DNA of 33,075 nt from JBFEYJ01 sp041563315 (GTDB lineage: Bacteria; Pseudomonadota; Gammaproteobacteria; Thiohalomonadales; Thiohalomonadaceae). The stretch lies in NCBI GenBank assembly GCA_041563315.1, contig JBFFNE010000026.1:1-33075 (forward strand). The letters run 5' to 3'. The notes beneath the pieces are model-generated. The model was not told where the DNA came from. It was given only the letters and a program-made list of their open reading frames with translations, and made no database searches. Positions 31,793 through 33,075 of the stretch are shown here, piece after piece. The stretch's first letter is position 1. Each line of letters opens with the position of its first letter. The position numbers and the translations under genes are program-made.

Positions 31793-33075
31793 ATGCGTTT
31801 GTCGCATCTGTTGGGTATCACGCTATGGGCTATTTGTGGGGTTTCATACGCCCAGTTTGAGGCGGACCTCAAGATTTACGGTTCAGATACCGTGGGGGAG
31901 GAACTGGCCCCGGCGCTGGTGAAAAAATGGCTACAAAAGCAGGGATACAGCAAGATTACCGAAAAGCGGCAGGAGATGGAGCACCTGTTCACCGGAATTA
32001 ATGGTGCGGGCAAGTCGCTGAGTGTCGGACTTGATGCGCGTGGCTCGAGTACAGGTTTCAGGGCGTTGGAGAGTGAAATCGCTCATATCGGCATGTCCTC
32101 TCGTCCAATTAAGCCCAGTGAGGTCAGTGCGCTGAAAAAATTTGGTCGTTGCGATACGGTCGCCTGCGAATATGTGATCGGGCTGGACGGGATCGCGGTT
32201 ATCGTCAGTCCGAAAAACCCGCTGGCGAAACTGGACAAGGCAAGCTTGCGGCGGATTTTTGCCGGCGAGGTGAAAAATTGGGCAGAGGTCGGAGGTAATG
32301 ATGGTTCAATCCATGTCTATGCGCTGGATGAGAATTCAGGAACCTATGACACCTTTAAATCCCTGGTGTTGGGGAAATCGACTCTGGTTGCTGGGGCAAG
32401 GCGTGATGCCGCCCACGCGGTGATCTCCGAAATGGTGTCTCAGGATCCTGCGGGCATCGGTTTTGTCGGTCTGCCCTTTGTGGATAAGAGCAAATCTCTG
32501 GCAATTGCGGACGGCGAGGCCCGCGCCATCATGCCTGATGCTTTTACCATCTCTACCGAGGACTATGTCCTCGCTCGCCGTCTTTTTTTCTACCTGCCTG
32601 AAGTGACGGCTTCACCATTAGCCAAAAACTTTGTTAATTTTGCGGTCTCTGGTGCCGGACAGAAGGTTGCGGAGCAGGTGGGTTTCATCTCCCAGAATTT
32701 GATGGCCAGTGAGAGTTCTGTCGATGCAGAGGCCCCTGATGAATACCGGACATTGATCAATGGGGCGCAACGCCTGTCACTCAATTTCCGTTTCTTGCCC
32801 GGAACCCCTACACTGGACAATAAGGCTCAGCGGGATGTCAATCGACTTAAATCGTTCATGGCACAGCCGCAAAATAAGGGTAAGGAGCTGATGTTGTTCG
32901 GTTTTGCCGACAGCAATGAAGCGATGCCGATTGTCAGCCTGCAGCTTTCTACCGATCGTGCCGACACGGTGGCGGATCTGCTGATCAAGGAAGGCATGCG
33001 ACCAGGTAAAGTGCGTGGTTTTGGCAATGTCGTTGCCGTGGCCTCCAATGATTCCGAGGCAGGCCGTTCCAAGAA
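31793..33075 (+). CDS. PstS-like phosphate-binding protein fused to OmpA-like domain (cut by window end)
   Basis: The ATG at 31793 follows GGGAG, and 427 codons are visible before the right edge. A signal peptide (LLGITLWAICGVSYAQ) leads into a PBP-like phosphate-binding domain (about 25-290). That domain has LKIYGSDTVGEELAPALVKK, ARGSSTGFRALESEIAHIGM, LDENSGTYDTFKSLVLG and GIGFVGLPFV, typical of the PstS-like group. From about residue 330 an OmpA-type peptidoglycan-binding domain begins (FRFLPGTPTLDNKAQRDV, ELMLFGFADSNE, LSTDRADTVADLL, GFGNVVAV) and is truncated at GRSK. The fusion would anchor a phosphate-binding protein to the cell wall. A Pho box upstream supports phosphate-starvation control. 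No pstC, pstA or pstB is visible within the window. Confidence 0.88.
   Translation, partial: MRLSHLLGITLWAICGVSYAQFEADLKIYGSDTVGEELAPALVKKWLQKQGYSKITEKRQEMEHLFTGINGAGKSLSVGLDARGSSTGFRALESEIAHIGMSSRPIKPSEVSALKKFGRCDTVACEYVIGLDGIAVIVSPKNPLAKLDKASLRRIFAGEVKNWAEVGGNDGSIHVYALDENSGTYDTFKSLVLGKSTLVAGARRDAAHAVISEMVSQDPAGIGFVGLPFVDKSKSLAIADGEARAIMPDAFTISTEDYVLARRLFFYLPEVTASPLAKNFVNFAVSGAGQKVAEQVGFISQNLMASESSVDAEAPDEYRTLINGAQRLSLNFRFLPGTPTLDNKAQRDVNRLKSFMAQPQNKGKELMLFGFADSNEAMPIVSLQLSTDRADTVADLLIKEGMRPGKVRGFGNVVAVASNDSEAGRSK

Overview
The window is about 33 kb of bacterial chromosome, moderately GC-rich and densely packed with genes. It looks like a free-living or symbiotic gammaproteobacterium. The evidence is the HAD hydrolase / rppH / ptsP neighbourhood, a Dam methylase, a bifunctional-type ArgA with ArgE, TonB-dependent receptors, a Pho box and the protein sequences themselves. 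A sulfur-oxidising or Chromatiales-like lineage is plausible, but this is an impression and not a demonstrated placement. No rRNA, tRNA, CRISPR, phage or insertion sequence was found.

Region 1 (1-7302, minus strand) is a vitamin B12 operon. A promoter embedded in the 3' end of the preceding kinase gene and a clear cobalamin riboswitch (about 7059-7262) lead into btuB (outer-membrane receptor), a tonB-like energiser, a PduO-type adenosyltransferase, btuF, cobO, cobB/cbiA and bluB. Uptake, adenosylation, a,c-amidation and lower-ligand synthesis therefore sit under one apparent riboswitch. The inner-membrane transporter genes btuC and btuD lie apart at 13529-15267. The operon is punctuated by small palindromic intergenic repeats and begins, at the window edge, with a 7-bp tandem array.

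Region 2 (7276-12441, minus strand) is a three-gene unit: a TonB-dependent receptor, a small periplasmic YfiR/DUF4154-like protein, and a hybrid histidine kinase. It looks like a trans-envelope sensing system of unknown ligand. An orphan ParA ATPase (12774-13532) is transcribed divergently from it.

Region 3 (15371-22837) is housekeeping: a HAD-IB phosphatase divergent from rppH and ptsP, then dam, argA and argE on the minus strand.

Region 4 (22958-26050) begins with a translationally coupled pair, a GNAT acetyltransferase fused to a C39-like peptidase and a RimK-type ATP-grasp ligase with an N-terminal RLAN-like domain. This looks like a peptide-making or protein-modifying system of unknown product and is, with region 2, the best candidate for an undescribed system. 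Behind it is a scar where a truncated EAL domain (minus) meets a truncated, frameshifted CZB domain (plus).

Region 5 (26078-31600, minus strand) is a tetR / MMPL-RND exporter / LolA-like periplasmic carrier / DUF1302 outer-membrane protein operon with a double palindrome as likely TetR operator. It appears to form a complete inner-to-outer-membrane lipid or hydrophobe export route.

Region 6 (31661 to the right edge) is a PstS-like phosphate-binding protein fused to an OmpA-like domain, preceded by a good Pho box and cut by the window end.
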